Counted from the stretch's first letter, positions 8,549-18,156 are shown. The stretch: DNA of 64,000 bases from Micromonospora sp. NBC_01813 (GCF_035917335.1 NZ_CP109067.1:870501-934500), one strand, 5' to 3'. Program-made: numbers and translations. The notes: generated from the sequence alone by a model not told the origin.

Positions 8549-9538
8549 TTGGTCGACGTGGTGGTCGTCGGGGCCGGAATCATCGGACTGTCCTGTGCGA
8601 TCAGGCTGCAGCAACGGGGCCTGCGGGCCGCGATCGTCAGCGCGGACCCGCCGGAGCGGACAGTGTCGGCCCTCGCCGCCGCCGTCTGGTATCCGACCCG
8701 TACCGACGCCGCGCCGAGAGTCCTCGACCAGGCCCGGCGCACCTTCGAGGAGTTCGCCGCGCAGGCCCGCACCCCGGCGACCGGGGTGGTGATGCGGCCG
8801 ACCCGGATGCTGCTGCGCGCGCCGGTCGACGAACCGCCCTGGTGGGCGGCGGCCGTGCCGGACCTGCGGTACTGCCCGGACACCACGACCGGACCCACCG
8901 GGGTGGTCGCCGAATGGCGGTGCACGGTGCCGACAGTGGAGATGCGGCCGTACCTGAGCTGGCTGCTCGACCGGTTCCGGACCGCCGGGGGAGTGCTGCA
9001 CCAGCAGCGGCTAGCCGCGCTGTCCGAGGCCGCCGAGGTGGCCCCGATCGTGGTGAACGCGACCGGGCTGGCCGCCGGCCGGCTGGCGGCCGACCCGGCG
9101 GTCCATCCGGTACGCGGGCAGGTCGTCGTGGTGGCCAACCCCGGCGTCGCCACCTCGGTCCGGGACGAAGGCCATCCGGCCGGGGCTGCCTACGTCCATC
9201 CACGTCGGCGTGACGTCGTGCTCGGTGGCACGTTCGAACCGCTCACGGCTGCACCCGACGACGATCCGTCCGACCTCGACGGTGTCCGGCCCGATCCGGC
9301 GACGAGCCGGGCGATCCGGGCCCGCTGCGCCGAGCTGGTGCCGGAGGTGGCCGCCGCCCCGGTGCTCGACCAGTACGTCGGAATGCGGCCGGCCCGCCAC
9401 GGCGGAGCGCGGGTCGACATCGACCCCGGCCCGCCGGCCGGCATCTCCCGGCTGGTGCACTGCTACGGGCACGGCGGTGCCGGGATGACGCTCAGCTGGG
9501 GCTGCGCCGACGAGGTGGCGGCGCTGGTCACCCGGTGA
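8549..9538 (+). CDS. FAD-dependent D-amino-acid oxidase
   Basis: A 329-residue flavoenzyme that oxidatively deaminates D-amino acids. The N-terminal Rossmann motif is VVVGAGIIGLSCAIRL. Later family motifs are the substrate-binding GMRPARHGGARVD and the C-terminal HCYGHGGAGMTLSWG loop, with full family length. The start is TTG at 8549, eight bases after an AAGGAG site that overlaps the end of the lipoprotein gene; the alternative GTG at 8558 has worse spacing. No peroxisomal-type or secretion signal is seen, so it is cytosolic. Confidence 0.9.
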   Translation: MVDVVVVGAGIIGLSCAIRLQQRGLRAAIVSADPPERTVSALAAAVWYPTRTDAAPRVLDQARRTFEEFAAQARTPATGVVMRPTRMLLRAPVDEPPWWAAAVPDLRYCPDTTTGPTGVVAEWRCTVPTVEMRPYLSWLLDRFRTAGGVLHQQRLAALSEAAEVAPIVVNATGLAAGRLAADPAVHPVRGQVVVVANPGVATSVRDEGHPAGAAYVHPRRRDVVLGGTFEPLTAAPDDDPSDLDGVRPDPATSRAIRARCAELVPEVAAAPVLDQYVGMRPARHGGARVDIDPGPPAGISRLVHCYGHGGAGMTLSWGCADEVAALVTR

Positions 9539-9554
9539 CCGAACCGGACCAGGT

Positions 9555-9848
9555 TCAGGCCGGCACCCCGTGGACGATCGCCTCGGCCACTCGGCGGAGT
9601 TGCGCCATGTCGGGTTGGAAGCCGGCGGCGACGTCCGGATGCAGCGCGGAACTGGTCTCGTCGAGCAACCGCCGGCACACCTGCTCCACCGGTTCACCCG
9701 CGTAGTCGGCCCGCACCCGGTCGGTGGCCAACTGGACCGCCGAGGTCAGCTGCTGCTCGAGCGGATCATGCAGATGGCGGGTCGTGGTCGGCAGACTGGC
9801 GGGGTCCAGCTTCACCTGCGGCTGGAGCGGTACCTGCGGTTCGGACAT
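9555..9848 (-). CDS. Small hypothetical protein
   Basis: A 97-residue acidic, largely helical protein of unrecognised family. A short Pro/Gln-rich N-terminus (SEPQVPLQPQV) precedes a helical stretch with a repeated amphipathic pattern. The longer frame from 9899 is less likely: the ATG at 9848 has a strong GGGAGGGAG site. It follows the minus-strand gene at 9939-10361 by 90 bases and may be cotranscribed. It is convergent with the D-amino-acid oxidase gene. Confidence 0.55.
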   Translation of the reverse strand: MSEPQVPLQPQVKLDPASLPTTTRHLHDPLEQQLTSAVQLATDRVRADYAGEPVEQVCRRLLDETSSALHPDVAAGFQPDMAQLRRVAEAIVHGVPA

Positions 9849-9938
9849 CGGTGTTCTCCCTCCCGGCCGTAGCGGTACCCCGGCGGGCGCGGCCGGCAAA
9901 CCCGGCCGCAGCCGGGCGGACCGGCCGTGCCGGCGCGT

Positions 9939-10361
9939 TCAACCGAGCGCGACGACCTTCACCCGGTACGACGGCTCGTCGGCCGGCTCCTCCCGGTAGC
10001 TGATCTGCTGGATCTGCCGGTCGTCGACGAACAACGCGACGTCGACCAGCACACCGAGATGGGCGACGCTGCCCGGCGGCACCCGATGCTTGTCCTGCAG
10101 GACGTCACCGATACCACCGAGGAAGTTCGTCGCGTCACCGAGGTGGTGCCGGGCAGGGCGGCGGACCACGACCTCGAGCGCCACCGGCTCGGTCAGTGGT
10201 GTCCAGCCGGTGCGTTGTGCGGCGTCACACGCCGCGGTGAGCAGCATCCGCACCCGCAGGGCCTGGCGACTGCCAGCGGTGAACATCGACAGCGCCTGGT
10301 TCTTCACCGGCGGCAGACCAGGAACATCGAACGCCAACGCGGGCGACTCACGATCGCGCAT
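9939..10361 (-). CDS. Small protein with a RusA-like motif pattern
   Basis: A 140-residue protein of uncertain function. It has a beta-rich start, then a segment GDATNFLGGIGDVLQDK and further on DVALFVDDRQIQ. The spacing of Asp, Asn and the DD pair resembles RusA-type Holliday-junction resolvases (D-N...K...DD), but the first acidic position reads DATN instead of the usual D-DN, so activity is doubtful. The start is supported by a GAGGAGG site six bases upstream. It is not in a phage region; the neighbours are metabolic genes. Confidence 0.5.
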   Translation of the reverse strand: MRDRESPALAFDVPGLPPVKNQALSMFTAGSRQALRVRMLLTAACDAAQRTGWTPLTEPVALEVVVRRPARHHLGDATNFLGGIGDVLQDKHRVPPGSVAHLGVLVDVALFVDDRQIQQISYREEPADEPSYRVKVVALG

Positions 10362-10575
10362 CGCGCACCTCCTCGATCAGGGGCGGGGCAGCGTGTGTCG
10401 ACGTCGCCGGCGACCGGGCTGTAACGAAAACTACCTACTCCGTTAACGCGCCGCCCAGGGTCCGTTCGTGCACATTCCCGGATCCAGCGTTGTGAGCTGC
10501 GTGGCGTTTGCCGCGACAACGAATGGGTAGCGGGGTATTCAGGGCAGCTTCCAGCCGAACCCGAAGGAGTAATCG

Positions 10576-11196
10576 ATGGACGACGCGATCAAACTGTCGG
10601 TGATCTACTACAGCGCGACCGGAACCACCTACCAGATGGCGCAGGCGGCGGTCGAGGCCGCGGAGAAGGCCGGCGCGCAGGTACGCCTGCGTAAGGTGCG
10701 GGAACTCGCCCCGGAGCAGGCGATCCGCTCCAACTCCGGCTGGCACGCCCACCGGATGGAGACCGAGGACGTGATGGAGGCCGAACTCGACGATCTGGCC
10801 TGGTCCGACGCGGTCATCTTCGGCACCCCCACCCGGTACGGGGTGATGGCGGCGCAGCTCAAGCAGTTCATCGACGGCAGTGGGCCGCTGTGGTCCAAGG
10901 GCGCACTGGTCAACAAGGTGTTCTCCGGTTTCTGCTCGACCGCCACCGCACACGGCGGCCAGGAAGCCACGCTGTTGTCGCTCTACACCGTCGTCTACCA
11001 CTGGGGCGGAATCGTCGTCACTCCCGGATACGTGGAGCCGAGTCAGTTCGTCGGCGGTAACCCCTACGGCGGGTCCCACACCAGCAACAACGGTGAGGTG
11101 CCGCCGGACGAGACCGCGTTGACCGCCACGGCGTTGACCGCCCGGCGGGTGGTCGAGATCGCCACCGCGGTCAAGCGCGGCCTGGCCAGCTCCTGA
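10576..11196 (+). CDS. wrbA: WrbA-type NAD(P)H:quinone oxidoreductase
   Basis: A 206-residue flavodoxin-fold FMN protein that reduces quinones by two electrons. The phosphate-binding loop YYSATGTTYQMAQA, the flavin contact GTPTRYGVMAAQLKQF, and the WrbA hallmark STATAHGGQEATLLSLY are all present. It is a full-length cytosolic enzyme. A GAAGGAG ribosome site lies nine bases before the ATG. The 214-bp region upstream is divergent with the RusA-like gene and contains an AT-richer patch near 10425-10445 that probably holds its promoter. Confidence 0.9.
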   Translation: MDDAIKLSVIYYSATGTTYQMAQAAVEAAEKAGAQVRLRKVRELAPEQAIRSNSGWHAHRMETEDVMEAELDDLAWSDAVIFGTPTRYGVMAAQLKQFIDGSGPLWSKGALVNKVFSGFCSTATAHGGQEATLLSLYTVVYHWGGIVVTPGYVEPSQFVGGNPYGGSHTSNNGEVPPDETALTATALTARRVVEIATAVKRGLASS

Positions 11197-11221
11197 ACCC
11201 GACGACGACGTCGGGCTCAGG
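11192..11221. terminator. Bidirectional hairpin between wrbA and trpEG
   Basis: An inverted repeat begins at the wrbA stop codon: 5 bp (11192-11196 with 11217-11221), one mismatch, then 7 bp (11198-11204 with 11109-11115 of the same block, i.e. 11209-11215) around a 4-nt loop. It sits between two convergent genes. Confidence 0.6.
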
Positions 11222-11242
11222 ACGCGGCCCATCCGATCCGGG

Positions 11243-13285
11243 TCAACTCCGCAGCAGACCGCCCGTGGCGTCGGCCTGCGGGGTCAGCGCGCCGGCGCCA
11301 CCCGGCGGCGGCAGAATCGCGGTGAGCAACTCGCGCAGGATCTGCACGCCGTCCTGGCTGAGCACCGATTCGGGATGGAACTGCACCCCGGCGAACCCAC
11401 TCCCGCGCAGGGCGTGCACCGCGCCGTCGGCGGCGTCGCGACACAGCTGTACGGGGCCGTGCGGGGTGTGAAGAAGGTCGTCGGTGCCGTGGGCGGTGAA
11501 GCTGGAGTAGAAACCGACCCGGCGTGGCACGCCGAAGAAGTCGATCTCCCGCTGGAGTCCCTGGCAGGGCAGCGGCCGGCGGGACACCGCCAGCCCCAGC
11601 CGGTCGGCCAGCACCTGATGACCCAGGCAGACACCGAGCAGCGGTTGTCCACGCCGCAGCGCGTGCTCGACGACGGCGCGCAGTGCCACCATCCGTGGAT
11701 CCGTCAGATCGGACGGATCACCCGGACCGGGACCGGCGACCAGCACGTCCGCGTCGGCCAGGTCGACCGTGGCGGTCTGGTCCCACGCGACGACCCGTAC
11801 CCGCAGGCCCAACGCGCGCAGCAGATGGGCGAGCATGCCGGTGAAGCTGTCCTCGGCGTCCACCACCACGATCCGCCGACCGGCCAGCGCGGGTTCCACC
11901 AGCGCGTCGGGCGACCGTTGCCGCAGCCAGAACTCGGCCAGCCGGTCGTTGCGGGCCGCCAACGCGCGGGCCACCGTGGGGTGTTCCGGTCGGGTGATCG
12001 GGGTGGCCGCCCCCGATTCGGGACCCGGAGCCGCGACGGGCGCCATCGACGGAGCGGCCTGCGAGCTCAGTCCGAGTGCGGCGAGGACGGCGGAGGCCTT
12101 GGAATGGGTCTCGGCGACCTCGCCGGCGGCCGTGGAGTGGCGTACGAGGGTCGCACCGACCGGCACCCGTACGTCGCCGTCGAGCCCGATCTCGGCGGCC
12201 CGGATCAGGATCGGCGCGTCCAACGTCTGACCGCCGGCGTCGTCATGGCCGAGCAGCGCGAGTACGCCCGCGTAGTACCGCCGCCCGCCGGCTTCGTAGC
12301 GGGCGATCACCCGGCAGGCGTTCTCGATGGGGCTGCCGGTCACGGTGGGTGCGAACATCGTCTGGCGCAGGACCTCGCGTACGTCGTGACAGTTGCGTCC
12401 GGCGAGCAGGTACTCGGTGTGGCTCAGCCGGGACATCCGTTTGAGGTACGGGCCGATGACCTGGCCACCGTGCTCGGCCACCGTCGCCATCATCTTCAGC
12501 TCCTCGTCGAGCACCATGTACAGCTCGTCGACCTCCTTCGGATCGGCGAGGAACGACAGCACGGTGTCCAGATCAGGCTCGCCGTACGGGTGCCGGAGCG
12601 TGCCGCTGATCGGATTCATCATCGCCAGGCCGTCGCTGACGCTGACGTGCCGCTCCGGCGTCGCCCCGACCAGCACCCGGGTGCCGGTGTAGACCAGGAA
12701 GGTCCAGTAGGCGCCACGCTCGTCGCGCAGCAACCGGCGGAGCGCGCTCAAGCCGGCGGTCAGCGCCGCCGAACGCACCTGCCCGCCAGCGGTCGCCACC
12801 GGGTCGGCGGGTACGCCAGCGCCGGTGGCCAGCCGCGCCCGGTAGGTCCGGTGCAGTACGAAGTTCGCACCGGCGCCGCCGCCGATCTCGTCACGCAGCA
12901 CCGTGGCGACCAGTTCCGCGTACTCGTCGTCGGCGATGTCGAAACCGCCACCGGTGGTGACCACCGGGGCGGCCGGCAGGGCGGCCATCGCCGTGGCGAC
13001 CGGCACCTGCTGGTACGCCGACACCCGGACGCACTCCAGTGGCGCGCCGTCGTCGACACACGCGAAGCCCCGTTCGGCGATCTGCCGGTACGGCACGACC
13101 GCCAGGGTCGCCGGCCGGGTCGCCGGGCCCGGTGGCAGCGGGATGTCCGCCAGCCGGTCCACCTGGTGTGCGGTACCGGCCAGTACCTCCAGCAGGTCGG
13201 CACCTTCCCTGCGCAGCAGCGCGAACGGGCCTGGATCGGTACCCGCTCGGACAGCGGCCAGCAGGTCGGACAAGTGTCTGGTCAA
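11243..13285 (-). CDS. trpE(G): Fused anthranilate synthase (TrpE-TrpG), attenuator-controlled
   Basis: A protein of about 680 residues joining both anthranilate synthase subunits, which convert chorismate and glutamine to anthranilate. The N-terminal chorismate-binding half has ISGTLRHPYGE, DEELKMMATV and the fused-enzyme motif TGSPIENACRVI. The C-terminal glutamine amidotransferase half has the nucleophile motif GVCLGHQ and the His-Glu of FHPESV. This motif set is shared by TrpEG fusions and PhzE-type enzymes, so ADIC formation cannot be excluded by sight. The upstream Trp-Trp leader argues for tryptophan biosynthesis. A TTG start at 13285 is preferred (AAGGGG site six bases upstream). The longer frame from GTG 13417 would run through the leader peptide and attenuator. 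Confidence 0.85.
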   Translation of the reverse strand: MTRHLSDLLAAVRAGTDPGPFALLRREGADLLEVLAGTAHQVDRLADIPLPPGPATRPATLAVVPYRQIAERGFACVDDGAPLECVRVSAYQQVPVATAMAALPAAPVVTTGGGFDIADDEYAELVATVLRDEIGGGAGANFVLHRTYRARLATGAGVPADPVATAGGQVRSAALTAGLSALRRLLRDERGAYWTFLVYTGTRVLVGATPERHVSVSDGLAMMNPISGTLRHPYGEPDLDTVLSFLADPKEVDELYMVLDEELKMMATVAEHGGQVIGPYLKRMSRLSHTEYLLAGRNCHDVREVLRQTMFAPTVTGSPIENACRVIARYEAGGRRYYAGVLALLGHDDAGGQTLDAPILIRAAEIGLDGDVRVPVGATLVRHSTAAGEVAETHSKASAVLAALGLSSQAAPSMAPVAAPGPESGAATPITRPEHPTVARALAARNDRLAEFWLRQRSPDALVEPALAGRRIVVVDAEDSFTGMLAHLLRALGLRVRVVAWDQTATVDLADADVLVAGPGPGDPSDLTDPRMVALRAVVEHALRRGQPLLGVCLGHQVLADRLGLAVSRRPLPCQGLQREIDFFGVPRRVGFYSSFTAHGTDDLLHTPHGPVQLCRDAADGAVHALRGSGFAGVQFHPESVLSQDGVQILRELLTAILPPPGGAGALTPQADATGGLLRS

Positions 13286-13347
13286 CGCGATCCCCTTGGT
13301 CAGGGGGCAGCCCGGCGAGGTCGCAGGCGGTTGCAGTGTGACCCGAC

Positions 13348-13415
13348 GGCCGCCTCGACGGGCGGCCAGATGGGTGCGTGCTAGACGCGGGGCAGGGCCG
13401 CCTGATCGGCGGGCC
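13348..13415 (-). promoter_or_regulatory. Transcription attenuator upstream of trpEG
   Basis: On the minus-strand RNA, four GC segments can pair alternately. Segment 1 (13415-13408, GGCCCGCC) overlaps the second Trp codon. Segment 2 is 13403-13396 (AGGCGGCC), segment 3 is 13367-13361 (GGCCGCC) and segment 4 is 13354-13348 (GGCGGCC). Segments 2:3 and 3:4 each form a perfect 7-bp stem, and 1:2 forms 5 bp plus a bulged 2 bp. This is the anti-terminator/terminator arrangement of ribosome-mediated attenuation. No U-tract follows segment 4. Confidence 0.7.
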
Positions 13416-13440
13416 ACCAGCGACGAGCGAACGCGAGCAT
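13381..13440 (-). CDS. trpL: Trp leader peptide (MLAFARRWWPADQAALPRV)
   Basis: A 19-codon reading frame with adjacent Trp codons at positions 8-9 (13419-13414) and a TAG stop, directly upstream of the attenuator and trpEG. When tryptophan is scarce, a ribosome stalled at the Trp pair would cover segment 1 and let segments 2 and 3 pair, preventing the 3:4 terminator. There is no clear ribosome site. A TACGCT hexamer ends six bases before the ATG, so the transcript could be leaderless. A similar Trp-rich leader is known before fused trpEG of Streptomyces. Confidence 0.75.
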   Translation of the reverse strand: MLAFARRWWPADQAALPRV

Positions 13441-13488
13441 GGCGACAGCGTACCGCTCGGGCCCGGCGGCTCGGTACGGTAACGGGCG

Positions 13489-14904
13489 ATGAGCATCCTC
13501 GCCCTCGATCTCGGCACCTCGTCGGTGCGCGGCCTGATCCTCGACAACGCGGCCATGCCCCAGCCGGGTGCCCTGGCCCGGCGGAAGGTCGCCCTGGCCG
13601 TCGACCGTGACGGTTCCGCCACCCTCGACCCCGCCGACTACCTGGCGGCTCTGATCGACTGTCTGGACGATCTCAACGCCGCCGGCCAACTCGATGGGGT
13701 CGAGCTGGTCGCCACCGCCGCGCAGTGGCACTCGGTGCTGCCGTTGGATGCCTCGGGCTCGCCGATCGGCCCGTTGATGACCTGGCTGGACACCCGCCCG
13801 AGCGCCCTGCCGGGTGCCGCCCACCCGAGCGACGCCGACGGGTTCCACCAACGCACCGGGACGTGGTGGCACCGCTTCTACTGGACGGTCCGGCTGCCGT
13901 GGCTGCGGCGGCACTGCGGCGGCCGACCGGCCCGGTTCGTCGGTCTGCCCGAGTACGTGCTGGCCGGGCTGCTCGGCGCCGCGCCGATGTCGGTGTCCCA
14001 GGCTTCCGGAACGGGAATGCTCGACCTCGTCACCATGGACTGGGACGCGGAAGCCGCCGACCTCGCCGCGGCACGTCCCGGGGAGTTGCCGGAGCTGGCG
14101 GCCGCCGACTGGCACGGCCAACTGCGGGCCGAGTTCGCCCACCGTTGGCCGGCACTGGCCGGGGTGCCGTGGTCGCCGCCGATCGGTGACGGCGCCGCCT
14201 CGAACGTCGGCTCCGGATGTCTCGACGCCAGCCGGGCGGCGGTGACCGTCGGAACGTCGGCGGCGGTACGGCTCGTGCAGGACGCGGCGGCCGGTGTCCC
14301 ACTGCCGCCGCTGCCGGACCTGCTGTGGCGCTACCGCGTCGACCACACCCGGATCGTCACCGGCCGGGCCTACTCGGCCGGCGGCAACCTCTACAGCTGG
14401 GCCAACCGGGAGCTGCGGCTGCCGCAGGGTGCCGAGCTGGAGCAGGCGTTGGGCCTGATCGAGCCCGGCGAAGGGGTGCCGGCTGATCCCCGGTTCGGTG
14501 GGGACCGGCCGCCCGGCCGCGCGCCGGCTGGCGCGGGGGAGTTGCGCGGGCTCGGTTTCGGCACCACCGCCGTCGACATCTTCGCCGGTTTGATGGAAGG
14601 CGTCTGCCGGCAGGTCGCCGGTGATCTGGGCAAACTGGAGTCGATGGTGGAGGCTCCGGTGACCGAGGTGGTGCTCGGCGGGGGCGCACTCGCCGCCTCC
14701 GACTGGTGGCGTCGAGCGTTCGGCGTCGTCCTGGCGCCGCGTCAGGTCCGCTACATGCCGGAGCCCGAGGTTGGAGCTGTCGGTGCCGCCCTGGTCGCTC
14801 TCGGTCGACGAGATGGGCCCGGGCCGGCCCGTGACATCGGCCAGACGGTTGATGGTGACTCGGCGAGTAAGCTACCCGCCAGTCAGCCACTGTATCCTTC
14901 GTGA
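13489..14904 (+). CDS. FGGY-family carbohydrate kinase
   Basis: A 471-residue sugar kinase of the FGGY/actin-ATPase superfamily, resembling gluconate or xylulose kinases. The N-terminal phosphate-1 loop is LALDLGTSSVRGLI. The middle has PLMTWLDTRP and GTGMLDL, and the C-terminal domain has TVGTSAAVR and VLGGGALAASDWW. The sugar cannot be assigned from sequence alone; the gluconokinase group is slightly favoured. The ATG lacks a ribosome site, and the gene starts only 48 bp from the divergent trp leader, so the promoters are back to back. No sugar transporter or other catabolic gene is adjacent. Confidence 0.8.
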   Translation: MSILALDLGTSSVRGLILDNAAMPQPGALARRKVALAVDRDGSATLDPADYLAALIDCLDDLNAAGQLDGVELVATAAQWHSVLPLDASGSPIGPLMTWLDTRPSALPGAAHPSDADGFHQRTGTWWHRFYWTVRLPWLRRHCGGRPARFVGLPEYVLAGLLGAAPMSVSQASGTGMLDLVTMDWDAEAADLAAARPGELPELAAADWHGQLRAEFAHRWPALAGVPWSPPIGDGAASNVGSGCLDASRAAVTVGTSAAVRLVQDAAAGVPLPPLPDLLWRYRVDHTRIVTGRAYSAGGNLYSWANRELRLPQGAELEQALGLIEPGEGVPADPRFGGDRPPGRAPAGAGELRGLGFGTTAVDIFAGLMEGVCRQVAGDLGKLESMVEAPVTEVVLGGGALAASDWWRRAFGVVLAPRQVRYMPEPEVGAVGAALVALGRRDGPGPARDIGQTVDGDSASKLPASQPLYPS

Positions 14905-15004
14905 GTCTTCCCGCAGGTCGCCGCGTTGACAGCAGAACCTGGCCTGGTTGGATGGACTCCGCTCCCCGGCTTGGCAAGCGCCGGGGAAACTGCGAGGAGG
15001 CGTG

Positions 15005-17737
15005 GTGGTTGGTCCCGGTGACCCGTCCGACGGCGCGGTGTCCATTCCTCGCCGTCGCCCGCTAGACAACGGCGGGGTGCCACCGCATCGTCGCCGGTTG
15101 CGGCTGCGCCCCCGTGACTGGCGGATGGGTGCCAAACTCGCGGCCGTACTGGTCATCCCGTCGGTGGCGTTCCTGGTGGTCGCCTCGGTCCAGACCAGTT
15201 CGCTGGTCGGCCAGGCCACCGTGCTCAACGAGTTCGCCCGCCAGGTGGAGGTCGGCGAGCAGGCCACCGCGCTCATCCACGAACTCCAGCAGGAGCGCGA
15301 CCGGTCAGCGGGTGAACTCGCCGCCCGCCAGAGCGCCGCCCGGTTCGACCCGGTGGAAAGCGAGCAGGCACTGCAGGTCCACTACGACGCGGTCGATCGG
15401 CGGATCGCCGACTTCCGGGCCGTCGCCGACCCGCAGGCTGGCGGAGACGCCGCCTGGCAGGTGGCGTACAGCCGCGTCTCGGAGTCGCTGTCGCAATTGG
15501 GGCCGCTACGGGCGTCCATCTCCGGCGGAGCGGTGGGCGCGGACACCGTCTTCGGCAACTACACCCGGGCCATCGACGCCCTGCTGACCCTGCTGGCCGA
15601 GCCGTCACCCGGTGTCGAACGCACCGACCTGACCCAGGCCGTGCTGCGCAACGTGCAACTGGCCCGGGTCAAGGAGCTCAGCTCGCGAATCCGGGCACAG
15701 CTCTACGCCGCCGCCAGGGCCGGCCGGTACGCACCGGAGGACGTCGTCGAGCTGACCGACCTGCGGGCCCAGCAGTTGACCGCGCTCGCCGACTTCCGGG
15801 TCACCGCGACGAGCAACCAGATCGCCCGCTACGGTGAGGCCGCCGCTGACCCTCGGTTCGTCGCCGCCGTGCAGATGGAGGAGACCACCATCATCGGTGG
15901 CTCGGCCAGCCCGGCGGTGTTGGAGCCGAACGGGTGGTGGTCGGCCAGCCAGGATCGGCACCAACTGCTACGCCAGGTCGAGTCGACCGTCCTCGGCGAC
16001 GCGATCGGCCTGGCGCAATCGCGCAGCGACCAGCAACTGCAGCGCACCCTGCTGGTCGCCGGAGCGGTACTCGGCGTGCTGTTCATCGCGTTGCTCACCT
16101 CGGTGGTGATCGGCCGGTCCATCGCCCGTTCACTGCGTACGCTGCGGAGCCAGGCGTTGCAGGTCGCGCAGTTGGATCTGCCGGATACCCTGCAGCGGCT
16201 CCGCTCGGTGCAGTCCGGCGTGCCGCAGATCGAGATCGCACCGGCCGCGGTGCGTACCCGCGACGAGATCGGCGAGGTCGCCGAGGCATTCGTCGCCGTA
16301 CACCGAAGCGCGGTGACCGTCGCGGTCGAGCAGGCGGTCATGCGTCGCAACGTCAACGCGATGTTCGTCAACCTCGCCCGTCGTAGCCAGGTGCTCGTCG
16401 AGCGGCAACTCGAACTCCTCGACGACCTGGAACGCGACGAGGGCGACCCCGAACAGTTGGAGAATCTCTTCAAGCTCGACCACCTCGCCGCCCGGATGCG
16501 CCGTAACGACGAGAGCCTGTTGGTGCTGGCCGGCACCGAAGCGAGTCGTCGTTGGAGCCGGCCGGTGGCGCTGTCCGCCGTCACGCTGGCGGCGGCCGCC
16601 GAGATCGAGCAGTACCCGCGGATCCGCCACGACGTCGAAGACAAGCTGTACATCGTCGGGCACGCCGTCGGCGATCTGGTTCACCTGCTCGCCGAGTTGC
16701 TGGAGAACGCCACCGCGTTCTCCCCGCCGTACACCAACGTGCACGTCACCGGGTACGAGTACGCCCCACAGGCGGTGCTGCTGGAGATCACCGACGAGGG
16801 CATGGGGATGTCCGCCGAGTCGGTTGAGCAGGCCAACCTGACCCTGGCGGAGCCGCCCGACGCCGACGTCGCCGCATCCGAGCGGATGGGCCTGTTCGTG
16901 GTGAGCCACCTCGCTGCCCGACTCGCTGTCCGGGTCCGGTTGCGGTCCGGCGAGCGCGGGCTGATCGCCAACGTGTGGCTACCCGGTTCGGTTCTCGCCC
17001 CGCCGCCGGAGCAGGATGGTTCCTACGTGGTGCCGGCCGGACGCAAGGTCACCGACTACCCGACCCGGGAGATGCGGGCAGTCGGCGCCGCGGCGCGGGC
17101 CGGCGCGGGTGAACCGGTCGCGGGCCGGCCACCGACGGCCGGCGACGGGGTCGCCCCGGCGTTCGCCCCGCCCGCGCCGCGTCAACCCGAGCCGTACGCC
17201 GAACCGGCGCCGCCCGCCGGGCCGACCCCGCCGCGCCCCTTGGCCGTGCCGACCGCCCGCCAGTTGCCGGCGGCGCCGACCGCCCGTCAACTGCCGGCGT
17301 TGCCGGCCGGACCGGCTGCTGCCGGCGAGCGGAGCGCGGTGTCGCGGCGCACCGGCAAGCGCAACATGCCGGCACGGGCCGAGGACATCCTCGCCTCGGC
17401 CGGCGGAGCCGCGGTCGCCAGCGCCGGCAGTGTGTGGTGGGAACGGCAACGCGGACCGATCGCTCCGCTGCCGCCGACACCGGCCCCGCCGGTGGTTCCG
17501 GTGACCGCCGGGACCAGCAGCAAAGGCCTTCCGGTACGGGTGCCGATGGCCTCGCTGCCGGTCGCCAGCAACTCCGTCGCGCCCCCCGTTCCGGCTGTCC
17601 AGGACGAGCCGGATCCCGACGCGGTGAGCAGCATGCTCTCCAGCTTCTATGGTGGCGTGCGACGGGCTGAATCTGAGGACCCCAGCGAGATGACCCTGGC
17701 GCCGGCCGGCCGTCGGGGTGAGGAGGAGCAACAGTGA
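15005..17737 (+). CDS. Nitrate/nitrite-sensor-type histidine-kinase-like protein (conservon CvnA)
   Basis: A protein of about 910 residues. After a short Arg-rich cytoplasmic start there is a transmembrane helix (about 44-64), a large extracellular NIT-type sensor domain, a second helix (around 16045-16110), a HAMP-like region, and an ATPase domain with the N-box [16 protein letters not shown] and the G-box DEGMGMS. The last 250 residues are Pro/Ala-rich and disordered. There is no recognisable phospho-acceptor His box, as in CvnA proteins of Streptomyces conservons. The frame opens at 14948, but AGGAGG at 14995-15000 favours GTG 15005 (or 15002). The stop overlaps the roadblock gene in a GTGA junction. 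Confidence 0.8.
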   Translation: MVGPGDPSDGAVSIPRRRPLDNGGVPPHRRRLRLRPRDWRMGAKLAAVLVIPSVAFLVVASVQTSSLVGQATVLNEFARQVEVGEQATALIHELQQERDRSAGELAARQSAARFDPVESEQALQVHYDAVDRRIADFRAVADPQAGGDAAWQVAYSRVSESLSQLGPLRASISGGAVGADTVFGNYTRAIDALLTLLAEPSPGVERTDLTQAVLRNVQLARVKELSSRIRAQLYAAARAGRYAPEDVVELTDLRAQQLTALADFRVTATSNQIARYGEAAADPRFVAAVQMEETTIIGGSASPAVLEPNGWWSASQDRHQLLRQVESTVLGDAIGLAQSRSDQQLQRTLLVAGAVLGVLFIALLTSVVIGRSIARSLRTLRSQALQVAQLDLPDTLQRLRSVQSGVPQIEIAPAAVRTRDEIGEVAEAFVAVHRSAVTVAVEQAVMRRNVNAMFVNLARRSQVLVERQLELLDDLERDEGDPEQLENLFKLDHLAARMRRNDESLLVLAGTEASRRWSRPVALSAVTLAAAAEIEQYPRIRHDVEDKLYIVGHAVGDLVHLLAELLENATAFSPPYTNVHVTGYEYAPQAVLLEITDEGMGMSAESVEQANLTLAEPPDADVAASERMGLFVVSHLAARLAVRVRLRSGERGLIANVWLPGSVLAPPPEQDGSYVVPAGRKVTDYPTREMRAVGAAARAGAGEPVAGRPPTAGDGVAPAFAPPAPRQPEPYAEPAPPAGPTPPRPLAVPTARQLPAAPTARQLPALPAGPAAAGERSAVSRRTGKRNMPARAEDILASAGGAAVASAGSVWWERQRGPIAPLPPTPAPPVVPVTAGTSSKGLPVRVPMASLPVASNSVAPPVPAVQDEPDPDAVSSMLSSFYGGVRRAESEDPSEMTLAPAGRRGEEEQQ

Positions 17738-18156
17738 GAACGCTGAGCCAAGAGGCAAAAGACCTCAGCTGGTTGGTGAGCGCGTTCGCGGAGCGCGTGC
17801 CAGGGGTCGCCCACGCGATCGTGGTGTCGTCCGACGGGCTGCTCGTCGCGGTTTCCGACCACCTTCCACGCGACCACGCCGACAAGCTGTCGGCGGTCAC
17901 GTCAGGCCTGATGAGCATCACCAGCGGCGCCGCGCAGATGTTCGACAACGACATCGTCAAGCAGACCGTCGTCGAGATGGGACGCGGCTACTTTCTGATC
18001 ATGAACATCCGGGACGGCTCCATCCTGGCCACCCTCGCGGCCAGCGACGCCGACATCGGCGTCGTGGGCTACGAGATGGCTCGGCTGGCGAAACAGGCCG
18101 GGGAGATGCTGACCCCAGCGCTGCGCGCCGAACTCCAGCAGGCGCTACCGCGCTGA
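17734..18156 (+). CDS. Roadblock/LC7-domain protein (conservon CvnB)
   Basis: A 140-residue single-domain roadblock/LC7 protein ([32 protein letters not shown] and later [17 protein letters not shown]), the usual partner of CvnA kinases and likely regulator of a small GTPase. It is translated by a four-base overlap with the kinase gene. In complete conservons a DUF742 protein (CvnC) and a Ras-like GTPase (CvnD) follow. Here the next gene is a convergent Ser/Thr kinase, so those two are absent locally. Confidence 0.9.
   Translation: MRTLSQEAKDLSWLVSAFAERVPGVAHAIVVSSDGLLVAVSDHLPRDHADKLSAVTSGLMSITSGAAQMFDNDIVKQTVVEMGRGYFLIMNIRDGSILATLAASDADIGVVGYEMARLAKQAGEMLTPALRAELQQALPR

Noticed and set aside
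7145-9001. Long antisense open frame over the redoxin, lipoprotein and oxidase genes
   Set aside because: A GC-skew shadow: low-complexity Arg/Gly/Pro-rich translation, opposite well-supported genes with clear motifs.
13286-13417. Upstream GTG start for trpEG
   Set aside because: It would translate across the leader stop and attenuator; a TTG with a good ribosome site fits better.
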